Positions 31,284-42,566 of a DNA stretch of 64,000 nucleotides are shown here, in pieces (within the stretch, counting starts at the first letter, position 1; each line of letters begins with the position of its first letter). Origin of the DNA: Thermothelomyces thermophilus ATCC 42464 (Eukaryota > Ascomycota > Sordariomycetes > Sordariales > Chaetomiaceae); contig NC_016476.1 in the NCBI RefSeq assembly GCF_000226095.1, forward strand, positions 1-64,000, given 5' to 3'. A program made the position numbers and the translations under genes. The notes beneath the pieces are model-generated. The model saw only the letters and a program-made list of their open reading frames with translations, made no database searches and was not told the DNA's origin.

Positions 31284-33059
31284 TTATCCCGAGCCGCCAC
31301 CCTTGGCCAGCGCAGAGCGTTTGGCAGGAGTATTGGGCCGGGCGAGCTTCTTCTGTGGCGTGGAAAGTTTAGCGGCCGACTCTTGCACGGCCCTGTCCAC
31401 GTTTAGCCCGGAGGCCGACAGGAACGCGGCGACGGCGAGCAGCAGGATCGCCGCGAGGACGATCAGGTCCAAGATGTGCACCAGCCACCACAGGTGCTGC
31501 GTCCCGAGCGGGCAGGTCGCGTACTCGGTCCTCCACTCCCAGCTGGCCTCGTCGAACCAGATGCTCAGCAGGCCGGCGTTGCCGCCAAAGCCGCCCATCA
31601 TGCTCCGGACCGTCACCTCCCGGACGCCGGGGAGCTCGTCGCGGCCGACGATGCCGGCCGTCTTGGCCTGCCGCCAGCGCTTGACCTCCCACGACCGCTG
31701 CTCCGGGTCGGCGACCGACTGGTTGATGTAGTGCCACGTATCGCAGCCCTCGTGGTCGTGCCCGTTGAGGATGATGCCCGGCCGGCCGCGGCCGCGACCC
31801 GCCGCCTTGACGTCGCCCGACATACCCAGGATGCCCTCGAGGAAGCCCTTGCTGGCGGGGACGCTCAGCTGGTTCTGCTCCCGGAGGCTGCCGTCGTGCT
31901 GGTGAAAATCAAAGAAGGGGTCGTCGACGCAGACGCCCACGGGCTTGTACAGGGGGATGTGGGTGAGGATGACGGTGAAGTGGCCCTTGAACTCGACGGC
32001 GGCGGATGTGCTGATGACCTTGTTGACGAAGGCGTACGTTTCGTCCTGCAGCTTGGTCGAGATGACGGGGGTGTCGAGGTTCATGTCGTTGAGCACGATG
32101 ATGCGCAGCTCGGGGACCAGGCGGGTCGAGCTCGGGTCGGCGTCAAAGTTGGTCCCGGCCAGGGACGCGTTCGTGAGGGGCAGCTCGAAGCGGAGCTCGT
32201 AGTTGAGCTTGCCGAATGCGCGCTCGAACCTCTCGGCCCTCTCGTCGTTGAGGTCGCCCGCATAGCCAATGTCGTGGTTCCCCGCGACGTTGATGACGCG
32301 CCGTACCCAAGCGGTCGACTCGTTGAAGGGCCCGCCTCCGAGCCTGCCCGCCAGGTCGTATTCCTCGGCCGGGTAGGCGGCGACGTCGTCCGGCACGCGC
32401 TCGGCGCCGCGGAACACGCGGTTCCAATACCGGCCAGCGCGGCGGTAGAACTCCTCGTTATTGATCCACTGGCTTCCCAGGAGGTCGCCCAGCACGGTGA
32501 CGTGCGTCGGGCGCGACCACCAACGCACCGTGCGGTAGATGTGTGCGAGGTAGAGGTCGTTGCCGACCAAATCGATCCTCTTGCGCAGTGACTCGAGCGC
32601 ATTGAAGGTGTCCTCAAAGACTATGTCGACCAGGTCATGGAAGCTCTGCCGGATGCGCTGTCGCAGCGAAGAGTGCCTCGATCGGAAGGTCGCATGTCGG
32701 AACAGACTCTTTGCGTGCGGGAAGACGCCCAGGTAGTCGGTCGGGATAGACGTGTCGCCTTCGAGCTGCGGGTCGCCGAGGGCAAGGAGACGGAACGGCG
32801 CCGGCGGGCGGGAAGGGATAAATATAGTTGGGTGGTCGGCGGTGCCCGCGGCGGTGTGCCAGTGCACCTTGGCCGTCTCGACAAAGGCTGCGCGCCCGGT
32901 GTCGGCCGAGACAGAGGCGCTGCTCGGGTCGGGTGGCAGCGGGAATGCGCAGGTGTTGAAGACGGGATAGAGGTAGAGGTAGAGAGTCAGAGCGATCGAC
33001 AGCGGGATCAGGTATCGCAGGACATTGCGGAGGATCGCGGTCGGGATCAGGCGAGTCAT
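31284..33059 (-). CDS. Cdc1/Ted1/PGAP5-like metallophosphoesterase
   Basis: An intronless gene for 591 residues with the metal-binding blocks of calcineurin-type phosphoesterases in order: ALGDPQLEG (about 92-100), VLGDLLGSQW, VAGNHDIG, VILTHIPLY and NGHDHEGCDTWHY. The topology fits an ER enzyme: an N-terminal membrane helix (about residues 14-32, YLIPLSIALTLYLYLYP) and a C-terminal one (LVHILDLIVLAAILLLAVAAFL). Cdc1, Ted1 and mammalian PGAP5 trim ethanolamine phosphate from GPI anchors so that GPI proteins can leave the ER. The block RTVRWWSRPTHVTVLGDLLG is typical of this group. Whether it is the Cdc1 or the Ted1 orthologue needs a tree. A Lys/Ala-rich cytosolic tail follows the last helix. 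Confidence 0.87.
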   Translation of the reverse strand: MTRLIPTAILRNVLRYLIPLSIALTLYLYLYPVFNTCAFPLPPDPSSASVSADTGRAAFVETAKVHWHTAAGTADHPTIFIPSRPPAPFRLLALGDPQLEGDTSIPTDYLGVFPHAKSLFRHATFRSRHSSLRQRIRQSFHDLVDIVFEDTFNALESLRKRIDLVGNDLYLAHIYRTVRWWSRPTHVTVLGDLLGSQWINNEEFYRRAGRYWNRVFRGAERVPDDVAAYPAEEYDLAGRLGGGPFNESTAWVRRVINVAGNHDIGYAGDLNDERAERFERAFGKLNYELRFELPLTNASLAGTNFDADPSSTRLVPELRIIVLNDMNLDTPVISTKLQDETYAFVNKVISTSAAVEFKGHFTVILTHIPLYKPVGVCVDDPFFDFHQHDGSLREQNQLSVPASKGFLEGILGMSGDVKAAGRGRGRPGIILNGHDHEGCDTWHYINQSVADPEQRSWEVKRWRQAKTAGIVGRDELPGVREVTVRSMMGGFGGNAGLLSIWFDEASWEWRTEYATCPLGTQHLWWLVHILDLIVLAAILLLAVAAFLSASGLNVDRAVQESAAKLSTPQKKLARPNTPAKRSALAKGGGSG

Positions 33060-33981
33060 CTAGAAAACGGCATTTGGCGCTCGTTGCCTGCGCCTCTGAA
33101 AGACAATAAATATTATAAAAAACGTAAAAAAGGAAAAATACAAAGAAAAAGAAGGCAAGCGATTGACGATGCCGTTGGCGGTTTAATTATGGGCAAAGGC
33201 GGGAACTTTGGAACAGAATGCTTGTAGTTACTCCGTAGAGCACACTGAAAAGGGGGGCCCCTCTGCGCATCCGCACCCTGACGGCTTGGCGGGAAGCTGC
33301 AGTGGGCCAGGGGCGCCGAGGGTTAGGGTGTTGCTCCCTCTGCGGGCTTCATCCCTATCCACGGGCTCAATCCGGCCGCGACTTACCCTCAGCCGCAGCT
33401 CTGTGCTGGAGGGTAGGTCAACAAGGGGGAAACGTTGGCCATAACCGTACCAATCAGCCCGGTTCTGCCAATCTGTCTATCAACGATGAGCAGCGTCTCC
33501 CAGTCAATGTCGTTGCTAAGAGCATGCCATGTCTTGTAGGCTGTAGCATTCCCTGAATAAACGTGTATATATTCCTGTTATGCCGTCCTGAAGGTCCCCT
33601 GTCATATCCCGACCACCGAGCTAACGCATATCGAATCGAACCCCGCCACAAAACATTAGATGATCCAAATTGCTCAGGACAAAGATACCTTTGGGTATAT
33701 CCGGTAAATCAGCCCAAAAGATTGCCAGAAATGTTACCTGCTGCTTCCAACTCGACGCCCAAACACCAACCCACCACCCCTCATGGCAAAAGTGCTAGAG
33801 ACTGAATTATAGCTTTTTGTTTTAGCATGATTGCCCCAAAAACAAGCCGGTATTAGTTAGTCCCAGGCACATGTGGCCCAGCAGGTAAGCCTACACCGAC
33901 ACCAAAGCAGGCCCCCGTAGATATGATAAAATAGCACCCCTCCCCCAAAAAAGAGCATGCCGACATGGGAGATCGAGCTGC
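33060..33981. other. Intergenic region, no recognisable gene
   Basis: About 920 bp between two minus-strand genes, holding the phosphoesterase promoter. A TACTCCGTA motif is at 33229-33237 and an isolated GGGTTAGGG at 33320-33328, too short to count as interstitial telomere DNA. Confidence 0.5.
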
Positions 33982-36948
33982 CTATGGCCCGCTCACGTTC
34001 CCGGACCCGTCGTGGAACAGTAGGAGAGGCCACTGCCCGGTGTGTGCGTTGGTCATCGCGTCCCCCTGTCCGACGTGGTCGACTACCGCGCCGGTGCCGG
34101 TGCCGGCATCACCAGGCCGCCCCGAGTTCAGTGTGAGCAGGGCGTTGGCGCTGTACCGCTCCTGGGTGTCCTGTATGGCATTTGTCCAGTCGTGCCACGG
34201 ATTGGCGGGCGCCGCGGGATGCCCCATCAACGACGTCTGTGCGGGCCAGCTATCCGCCGTTTGGCCGGCGACGTGCTGCGTGGCTTGCGAGGCAAAGGCG
34301 ACCAATGGGTTCTGTGCTGCGGCCGCCTGATCCATCGCGCCGGTGTGGTTGGGCCCTGCAGCGGCTGTTGCGGCAGACGCTGCCGCATATAAATACTGAG
34401 TCCCGTCGGCGGAATCGACTGTCCCGTTTCCGTTGTTGTTGAGAGCGGCTCCCCCGTTCGCTTGGTCACCGTAGCCGAGAGGCGGATAAGGAGCGGTCGA
34501 GCCCGCCACTCCGCCATCGTAATACGTGTTGCCGTTGGTCGTACCAGCGCTTCGCTGTTCGGAGGAGCCGACCGTTCCTACACTGGCCGGCAGCAGCGGA
34601 TTGCCCGGGTCTTCTACTTGTTGCTTCGGTTTCGCCGATGTTGGATACGAATCTGGCTGCTTTTTGACAGAGGCTTCGCCAGCTGGGGAGCCCGGCTTGC
34701 GGCCCATGTCTTGCTCGATCCAGCTGATAGTTCGCTCGATGATGCCACTAATCTCGATGGCTAGACGATCGCCGATGCCTAGGCCAGTGTCAGTATACTA
34801 AGTGCAAAAGTAACTGGTGGGTGTGGCAAGAACTTACCCTGGAGCCTCCCGATTTCCCTAATGATGCCGAGCCAAAGCGACATATCCTCACGGAGAGCGG
34901 CAACCTCGACCGCCGTTGTCTCGAAACGTCGCTGCCAGTGCGCCACCAAGACCGAGAACATGGCGGCAATGTACACCGACTGCTGGTACCACGTTGTGTC
35001 CAGTGACTTGAGCTTGTACAGGGACCCAACCACCTTGAGCAGCTCTCGAGCGGCGTCCTCGCAGATCCTGGTGTTCTCGGCACAGATCTTGGGGTCGTCT
35101 GTCAGGCAAACGGAAGGGTGTCTTAGACAAAGGGTGAACTCCAGGCAGAAGGCCTGGGTATAGAGAGCAAAGACCCGATTGCCCGGTTGGCACTTCTCCA
35201 CTCGGAGCTCGTCCGGGAGCTCGTCCAAGAGATTGCGCAGGGCCTCCTCGAGCTGGGTGACCACCTGGACGTACTTGCTCGGGTCGCGACGCACACTGTA
35301 AAGTTTGGAATACATCTCGATGAACAAGGGCGTGATCTTGAACCCCATCAGTCCCGCATGGTAGCTGCAGTGACCAATCTTGGACGGATCCAGAATGCCT
35401 TCCTCCCCGATGAATTCGTCGTCGATGGCGATCGGGAACTCGACGTCGAACTCTTCGACGGAAATGGGCATGGGCCGCCCGAGCCGTCCGTTCAGCGTGC
35501 ACAGGATGGCCACGATGGCCCACCAGACCCTCTTGCGCACTTCGTTCTCGAGTGTCGTACCGCCGGCCGGTATCTCGGCGGCCCTGTGCAGATTCATCTC
35601 GATGGCCCTGCCGAAAGCGTAGCTCGAGACGGCCAAAGAGCACTCGGGCTTGGGGAAGTTGCGGGTATGCGAGGCGATCATGGCGAGGGCCTGGACGGCC
35701 GTCACCGACTGAGAGATGGCGAGATCGAAGAACTTGCTCAGGCTCCAGTGGTAATGCTTGTTAGAGAGGTCGTTGAGCTGGGCGTGCTTCTCGGGCTCCT
35801 CTCGGTTCCTGACGCCGTACTGAAAATAGATGGTGGCGAGGACCATGTGGACAATGACCAGCTCCGGCACCGTTGGTTTAAACGTCGGGTCGTCGTAGAT
35901 GCGTGTTAACTGTCGGACATTAGCGCGGGGCACGACACGGCCGAAGGAGCTGGAAGCCTTACAAGCTGCATGAAGGAGGGCTTGTGCAGGATTGGGAGGA
36001 ACGGGTGGATCATGAGGAAGTACCACTCGGCGTAACGGAATGCCTCCATCTTGGGGGGCAGTTCCACATTGGTCAGCGGAGGGTTGATGTTGAGGGCGGA
36101 CTGGAGGTAAGCCATGACCGATTTGTTGTAGAGCGGCGACCCGATGGGCGTGCCGGGAGCGGGCTCGTCCATGTCAGGGGCGTCGAAACAGGTAATATCG
36201 ATATTGGTCCCGAGGATGGACAGCGTCGTCCCCTTGATAGAACTCAGGGGTGCGCTGTCCGACGAGACGCCCAGGTAGCTGTCTTTCGGCCTGGACGCGA
36301 GGGTCGACCACGGCGGTTGGGCACTGCTGTTGTTTTGCGACTTTTTCTGGCTGTTCTTGACCCACACCAAGCCGACTTGCTGCCATTGCTCCTTGGAAGA
36401 CGGGTCTTGAACCGGGTTGCCAAGGTGGTCGAAACTGACTCCCGGAGGGTAGGTGGTGGTATACCCCGGCCACTGCCACGGCCGTACTTCGACGCCGTGG
36501 TTCTCCAGCAGCTTCTCGAGCTCGCGGATGTGGACGAGCATGGCACCTTTCTCGCGTTCGAGCTGTTGCAGATAGCCCCTCCGCTCGGTGCGGCCAGTGA
36601 CGCGGTCGGTGACATAACACTCGAGGTTTTGGGTGGCGCAATGCGAGCAACCTTCCGGGAGGGCGTCACAGCGAATCTTGCGGACCTACGCGGAGCAACA
36701 ACAAAGTCAGTCTCGGGCGGGTGCTTGCAAACTTGGAATGGAATCGAGGCGCGCGACATGCTCACCTTGCATCGGTCGCATGCCTGCCCCGTGCGCGTGT
36801 ACGACTGCAGTTTGCTCTTGACAACGTTGGAGAACTCCTCGGGCCTGCGCTCGAGACGCGCCAGCTTCACCTTGGGCGCAGGGGCCGCCGAGTCGGCTGA
36901 CCCGTCGCCGGCGTCGCTAGGCCGCTTGGGCGGACGGGGTTGGGGCAT
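33982..36948 (-). CDS. Zn2Cys6 fungal-specific transcription factor
   Basis: Four exons (36766-36948, 35963-36685, 34838-35909, 33982-34778) with introns of 80, 53 and 59 nt join in frame to 924 residues. The DNA-binding zinc cluster spans Cys57-x2-Cys60-x6-Cys67-x6-Cys74-x2-Cys77-x6-Cys84 and is split by intron 1 after the second cysteine, a common place in these genes. A short linker and coiled-coil (RRGYLQQLEREK and the helix after it) probably serve dimerisation. The fungal-specific regulatory domain begins near residue 283 (YFLMIHPFLPILHKPSFMQL) and runs through exon 3 (RKRVWWAIVAILCTLNGRLGRP). The C-terminus is Ala/Gln/Asn-rich, as expected for an activation region. The ATG at 36948 has no strong rival. 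Its targets are unknown. It is divergent from CGI121. Confidence 0.9.
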
Positions 36949-37844
36949 GGTGTCTCGGCGACAGGGCAGCAGGACCCGGTGCGCTTCCAGCTTTCTGGCG
37001 ATGTCGTGCCGCGCCAACACGGGCGGCAGGGCTTGAAGAGAGAAGAGAGCCTTGAACTGCAGTCGTGGCGACGATTCAACGCACGATGCAAAAGCGCTTG
37101 GAAGCCACCGCTGCCCCCGTGCTTGACCGGGTCAAGGATCCGGTGTTAAACGGAACGGAGGTTGCCGATGTTCGATGAACGGGGGGAGATGATTGCCGGC
37201 CCCAGATCCAGATGTTCAGGGGCGATTGAATCCGCCCGATTCAATGCAGCAATGCAGCGCGTCTCCAGAGGGTCGGGATTTCCTCCCAGGTCCGACAAGG
37301 TTTAAGCTCGGCGCGGCATCGGCAGCACACAGTGTGATTAGCAGATGCCTGAAACGATTCATATGCAGAGTACCCTTGCGTTGCTGGGGTTGGCACCACC
37401 GCTCTCAGGGCGTGTTCACAAGGCGGGCTCACGACGATGTATGTGCACATATATTTTGTTACGTACCTAATACGGTCCAAGTGAAAGGACACTCTTATTC
37501 AACTTCAGTTGGTGGTCAATTCTCCATGATCGATGGCCTTGGGTGGGTACGAATTGGAGAAAAGGTTAAGGTAGGCCCACAAGCGGCCAGCTCCACCACT
37601 CCTGCAGCTGCGAACCCCACCATTGCAGGCAGGGCTGGCAGCGGCCAACCCCGCGCTGCCCCTCCAACCGGGCACTGGACAAGTCTTGCAAATGTCAGGC
37701 TTATTATTATCGGACGATCTTGTCGGCTTCCGCGGCTGCTAGGCTTGACGCCGCGATCTATTTACTGTAGATCCTTCTTTACGGCCGCATACGACGAGCA
37801 TAACGCCCAGGCCACGACTCTTTGGAAACAGGACAACTGCAGAT
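36949..37844. other. Divergent intergenic region
   Basis: About 900 bp shared by the Zn2Cys6 factor and CGI121. Nothing recognisable beyond promoter sequence. Confidence 0.5.
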
Positions 37845-38508
37845 ATGGCTCTCGAAAAGCTCGAGCTGGAACACGTTCCCTCGAGCTGCCAGATCTATGC
37901 CGCCTTCTTTCGTGACGTGTCAAATGCCGACTTCCTTCACGCGCAACTCCTCTCTCGGAACAGCGAATTCAAGTACGCCTTTATTGATGCCTCGTCGGTC
38001 ATTTCCCGGCTACACCTCCTCTCGGCCATCTACAGCGCCGTCAACGTCTTGCTGGACGGGTCACTACGAACACCCAATGTTCACTCGGAGATTGTGGTAT
38101 CGTTCAATGCCAACAATAACGTACTTCGCTCTGTTCCGCGCCCGAGTGCCTCGATTTATGCTGACCTAGCCCCAGATCGCAGACGCTTATCGGAGATGGG
38201 GTATCACTCCTGGCAAGACAAAAGACCTGATTGTGGTCAAGGTCGTGCCACCGTCGAATGCACAAGATGGAGACTCGGCACCAATACAAACGCAACAGGC
38301 CATCTGGGATCACTTGAGTCAGCATGTCCACGGAAAGCCGACACCTTTAACAGATGCCGAGCTTGCTCAAACTACCGATTGGCCCAAGGTGCGCAAGTAT
38401 TACCGTCTCAACGGCGTCCCGGCGCTGGACCGAATTTCCGACGAGCAGGAGAAGCGGAAGCAGAGTGAGAGGTTGGCACTCATGGGGATGGCGTTGCGGG
38501 GGTTATGA
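37845..38508 (+). CDS. CGI121: EKC/KEOPS complex subunit Cgi121
   Basis: Exons 37845-38120 and 38176-38508 flank a 55-nt intron (GTACTT donor, CTGACC branch, CCAG) and give 202 residues, the normal size. KEOPS makes the universal t6A modification of tRNA and also acts at telomeres and in transcription; Cgi121 binds the Bud32 kinase subunit and helps recruit tRNA. Family blocks are YAFIDASSVISRLHLLSAIY, LRTPNVHSEIVVSFNANNN and, after the intron, ADAYRRWGITPGKTKDLIVV and KVVPPSN. The acceptor was chosen because ATC GCA GAC keeps this block in frame. The later part (RKYYRLNGVPALD) is also conserved. Confidence 0.93.
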
Positions 38509-39055
38509 GAATCGGGCTACTGGCTGCGATGTTGGAACTGGCTTCATATGAGGGGGACAGAAAGTCTCACCAACAAGGCAGCCTGAGGCTAGTGGCCTGC
38601 CTTCCAACCCGCGCTCGATACGAGAGATCCGGCTTGCCACAGCCGTGACTTTGCGCGGCACCAGGAGGTTCTCTGGAGACGAAGGCCGCGGAGTAGGTGC
38701 AAGGACCATGGACTGAGGATTAGATGTGTCGCCACTCGATGTCGACCGCAGCTATCCTTATGCCACACTACAAACGAGGAGAACTGTCAAAATCTCGCTT
38801 TGAGGGTGTGGTGCTCGGTTCGGGAAAGTCATGGATCCAAAATGATTCCGCACACGGCAGCAATCCGTACCAGAAACCGTGGTTAATGGATTGAACCGGT
38901 CTCATTAAGCTTGCTAGAAAAAAAAAAAAAATAGAATAGCCGTCCGTGGACGCTAAGAGTCATGATGGCACCAGAAGTCAACCAAAGTATCGCTCCACCC
39001 CAAACTCCTGCCCCCGAAACCTTCTTCGCGTGCAGTGTTAACCCAATTCAGCACT
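38509..39055. other. Intergenic region between converging genes
   Basis: About 550 bp between the CGI121 and proline dehydrogenase stop codons. An A13 tract lies near 38918-38931. Nothing else recognisable. Confidence 0.5.
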
Positions 39056-40606
39056 TCAAGTGGACAACCCAAACGCCTTCTTGACCCTCCGCATCAGTTC
39101 GGCCCGCATGGCATCGCGCCCGGCTCGTGTCCTCTGCACCGCGTCTCGGTTCTCGTGGGCTCTCCGCAGCAGATACTTCATACATTCGCCCGTCGACCCC
39201 CAGACGAGGTACTTGTAGGCACGGGGCGTCTTATCCCCGGCACCTTTCGTCACCAGCTCGCAGCTGACCTCGTCCGCCATGCCCTGCAGCTGGGCAAATG
39301 CCACGTCCACGCAGTCGGCACTCCCCTCAGAAAGGATTGCCTGCGCCCTAAGCACAGACTCGCGGTTGTGCGTAGCCAGAACCACGCCCACGTTGGGGAA
39401 CGCCGCGTCTTCGTCGCTCTCGCTCTGCGGCCTGAGCTGGTCGTTCCACCGTCTCCGCAGGAGCGCCTCGGCAAGGCCGTCATACGCCATGTCCGTGTCA
39501 GCCTTGGTATCGTGGATGAGATGCCGCGGATCAGAGCCCAGGTAGGCGCCCCGGACGAGCTTGACGCCCAGCGCAAACCCACCCTCACGCGCAGCAGCAA
39601 GGTGCCGGCTGAGCGTCGAGGGCGTTGCCTTCAGATAGGCCTGGTAAGTCCCGTAGACGACGGCGCTATCGGCGGTGTTGAACTTGCGCATGTATTCGAG
39701 GGACCAATCGTCGATACCCGGCTGGAGGGCCTGCTGCTCGGCATCGAAGAGCAGGCGGACACCACGGTCAGCGGCCAGGCGGCAGATGGCGTCGATAGCA
39801 CTCGACAGGGCCTCGGATGGCGGCAGGCGCTTGGAAAGGGCATAGAGGGCCTGTCGGCCGGCGCCCGTGAGCTTGAGCGCAACAAAGTCGCCCGGGGACG
39901 CCAGCATCACCGTTTCCATCGTTCCTTTGGCCCACGGGGTGATTTCATTTCGCACACATTCGTCGGCCACGGCGCCGCTGCTACACGACATGAGATCCTT
40001 CATTTGCGCTTCGCTAAGAACTACCTCCCTGGCATGGCCCAGAATGACGCCGGCGAAACCGATCCCCTTGAGCGACTCGATAGTCCGTCGTACTTCAGCC
40101 GCGTTCTCGCCGGCGCAAAACTGGGCATAGAATGTCTTTTTGAGAAAGAAGCGGAGGATGGGATTCCTGTCCGGATTGAGCAGCGGCCGGGTAGTGTTGG
40201 CCAGGGCAGACATCACAGCCAGTGAGGGCGGCAGCAGTAGCGGCGAGGACGAGACCGTGGTCGTCATGAGCGACCGCAGAACGTTGGCCAGCGGCAGCAC
40301 AGCTAGCGGTGCAGGCCGGCCCATCTTGGATGATTGATGCTCATGCGTCGGAGAGGGCAAGTCGCCTGCACCTATCGAAAACTGACCGGTTGGAGAGGGC
40401 TGGTTGGAGGACGAGTGTAATGACCGTGACGATGTCGATGCTGGCCTTGTCCCTGATTGGGCAGACCGTTGCGAATTTGAGACAGCAGCATAAATGGGAG
40501 GAGGAAAAGCGTTCCTGGCAGGTATGATCGCTGTGGTGCTCGACTTTGCTTTCATTACGTGACATGGTGAACGAAGCCCAGGTATGGGCCTGGGGAACCG
40601 CGCCAT
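39056..40606 (-). CDS. PUT1: Mitochondrial proline dehydrogenase
   Basis: An intronless gene; the ATG at 40606 gives 516 residues. The enzyme oxidises proline to pyrroline-5-carboxylate with FAD in the mitochondrial matrix and passes electrons to the respiratory chain, the first step in using proline as a nitrogen source. The N-terminus is rich in Arg, Ser, Pro and Ala without acidic residues, as in an import presequence. The PRODH barrel shows VALKLTGAGRQALYALS, LLFDAEQQALQPGIDDW, ALGVKLVRGAYLGSDP, HDTKADTDMAYD, VVLATHNRESV and VAFAQLQGMADEVS, and ends with the conserved YKYLVWGSTGECMKYLLRRA. The frame is open upstream of 40606, but sequence there is not conserved in style. Confidence 0.94.
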   Translation of the reverse strand: MARFPRPIPGLRSPCHVMKAKSSTTAIIPARNAFPPPIYAAVSNSQRSAQSGTRPASTSSRSLHSSSNQPSPTGQFSIGAGDLPSPTHEHQSSKMGRPAPLAVLPLANVLRSLMTTTVSSSPLLLPPSLAVMSALANTTRPLLNPDRNPILRFFLKKTFYAQFCAGENAAEVRRTIESLKGIGFAGVILGHAREVVLSEAQMKDLMSCSSGAVADECVRNEITPWAKGTMETVMLASPGDFVALKLTGAGRQALYALSKRLPPSEALSSAIDAICRLAADRGVRLLFDAEQQALQPGIDDWSLEYMRKFNTADSAVVYGTYQAYLKATPSTLSRHLAAAREGGFALGVKLVRGAYLGSDPRHLIHDTKADTDMAYDGLAEALLRRRWNDQLRPQSESDEDAAFPNVGVVLATHNRESVLRAQAILSEGSADCVDVAFAQLQGMADEVSCELVTKGAGDKTPRAYKYLVWGSTGECMKYLLRRAHENRDAVQRTRAGRDAMRAELMRRVKKAFGLST

Positions 40607-41518
40607 CGCGTGAAATTTGAAATGCTGTCTTGTTTGTTGCTCAGTGCGGTTCCTTGAATGAACTCGGGGCGGTGCGGAGTGGAGACCGTCAAGATGATTG
40701 CAGTCTATATGCCAGGGAGAGAGGGCTCGGAAATTCGTAACTGCATAAAACAGCTGGTGCTCCAATTGATGGGACAAACGGCGAAGATATAATCGATCAA
40801 CAGCTTGCTCCTCGGCCTTTCCCTCCCGCCGGTGTCGCACATCCCAATGGCCCCGGCTGCCGAACGCACCAGAACCCACCAATCCACGGAGGGATTGCGG
40901 GACAGCATTGACTGTCAATGTGCGTCCAGAACGTCCCTCTATCGTGGCTGGCGATGGGCCCCATGATGTTATCGCCAGGTCCCATTATCGGAAAACCGTA
41001 GATAGCCGCGCAGGTGGGGCGCCCGCTATCTGCCGGCATGGCACCGCAGCCCCACGATGAGCGTTTTGGAGCTCCAAAGAGCCATTTGGGCGGGGCTTGC
41101 CAAGCAGCCTAGCACAGCGTCGAGAAAAAAAACGCTTTGGGGCGGTAAAATGGATCCAGGCCTCATCAAGAGCAAATCCCCCAGCTAAGAAACACAGGGG
41201 AAGCTGCAGCGTGGCTTGGTGTCAATTTCAATCCCGCCTCGAAACTTCGAGCAGAGTCCGTTGTTTGCAGTTGATGTCGGCGACGTCTGTCGCGGTGGTC
41301 AGGTGACCCGCTATCGGCGCCGAATGAATTGTGGGGGTTTCCTCAAGATGCGTCGTCCCTCTCTTTGGACATGCTCGTATACCTACCGATTGGCTCTTGA
41401 TTTGGGCTGGCCGAAAAGGCGGTACTTCGGCGTAGGAGGAGCCCCCCCCCCCCCCCCTTCTCAGCACATTCGGTCCACCGGACGGACCAGGAAGTCGCGA
41501 GACAAGGCCAGATGCCCG
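40607..41518. other. Intergenic region, no recognisable gene
   Basis: About 900 bp upstream of proline dehydrogenase and downstream of the Tim17-like gene. It contains the C16 run at 41442-41457. Confidence 0.5.
41442..41457 (+). repeat. Homopolymer run C16
   Basis: Sixteen consecutive C just beyond the 3' end of the Tim17-like gene. Such runs are prone to length errors in assemblies and may form C-rich or, on the other strand, G-rich structures. Confidence 0.9.
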
Positions 41519-42212
41519 TTATTGCATTTTAGGGTCTTCTCGTCGGGGGTACCCTAATCGCTGCCTAACCCAGTCGACATATCTGATGGGGCGGCCTCTT
41601 ACTATGCCCAAGATGTCCTGCAGGCCTCCGTATACAAACCCAGCGACGAGGGCGGCTTTTGTAGTTCGAGCCGTCATCGGCAACGAGAAGCGATCTGCAC
41701 CAGGGCCATGACGTTAGCAACAGTCCGACACCCCACGCCCGAAACAGAGCTGGTAGCATACTCCAAAGACTGAACCCCCCCGCTACAGTGACGCAGGATG
41801 TTATTGTATTGAGCATGTCGGCGGTTCCGCGGTACGAATCAAACATCTGCTCGATGCCAAACATGGCCGTTGTCCAGAACGACACTCTCAACCCCATCCG
41901 GAGGCCCTCGCGTATTCCTCCGTACGCCATGTGGTAGTTCTTGCTCTTGTGGTACAAGTACCAGCCGGTAGTGGTCGTGGGCAGCTTGTGCGCATGCTCG
42001 GCGCGGAACTGCAGGCCGGCCATCTTCCCGCCATTCGCCGTGCCGAGAGTGAACCCAGCCAAGAACGACAGAACCGACGCCATCGGAATCCGCAAAGGGG
42101 CGGGAAGGGAGAGGCGAGCGTTTCGGTAGAGCTGGTCGACCTCGGCCCTGGACAGCGGCGGAGGCTGGTTACGCCGCGCATGCGAGGCTTCGTCGTCGTC
42201 TGTCGCAGCCAT
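41519..42212 (-). CDS. Tim17/Tim22/Tim23-like mitochondrial membrane protein
   Basis: Exons 41762-42212 and 41519-41694 flank a 67-nt intron (GTATGC, GCTAAC branch, GCAG) and give 208 residues. The chain has about four weak membrane segments with Gly-rich faces, as in the Tim17/22/23 fold: VLSFLAGFTLGTANGGKMAG, GGIREGLRMGLRVSFWTTAM, ITSCVTVAGGFSLW, and AALVAGFVYGGLQDILGI in exon 2. The linker FGIEQMFDSYRGTADMLNT resembles the conserved loop of that family. It is not a canonical Tim17, Tim22 or Tim23, so it is more likely one of the accessory relatives found in fungi, possibly a complex assembly factor. The start codon has A at -3 and G at +4. It shares a 354-bp divergent promoter with the next gene. 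Confidence 0.72.
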
Positions 42213-42566
42213 CGTGTCGTTGCGACTGAGTGGTGCTGTTGAGAACGGCAAGAGGGGACCAAAGATTCAAAGGCCCGTCAAAGAAGTCGTACCGCCAGTG
42301 AGAAGTGTTCGTGTTGCCTTGAGAGGTCGAATCCAGTCTGTCTCGCTGTCAGTCGCGTGCAGTGTCGAAAATGGGATTTCGGGTCCGCGACGGATGGTCC
42401 AAGCTTCACTGCAGCTAAAAAGTTCCTTGTACGCCCCTCCATCCAATCTTGGCATATCTAGGCGTCCATGCGCATCGCCAACATCACCTTTGGTTGGAGA
42501 CCTCTACCCGAATCCGTTCTCTTTCACTCGTTCAATTAGGAAATACTCCGATTAACGCATATCATA
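42213..42566. other. Short divergent promoter region
   Basis: This 354-bp stretch between two divergent start codons must hold both core promoters. No clear TATA box is visible. Confidence 0.6.

Noticed and set aside
33316-33330. Interstitial telomere repeat (GGGTTAGGG), with a similar one near 59057
   Set aside because: Each is only about one and a half units long, which is expected by chance in this amount of sequence.
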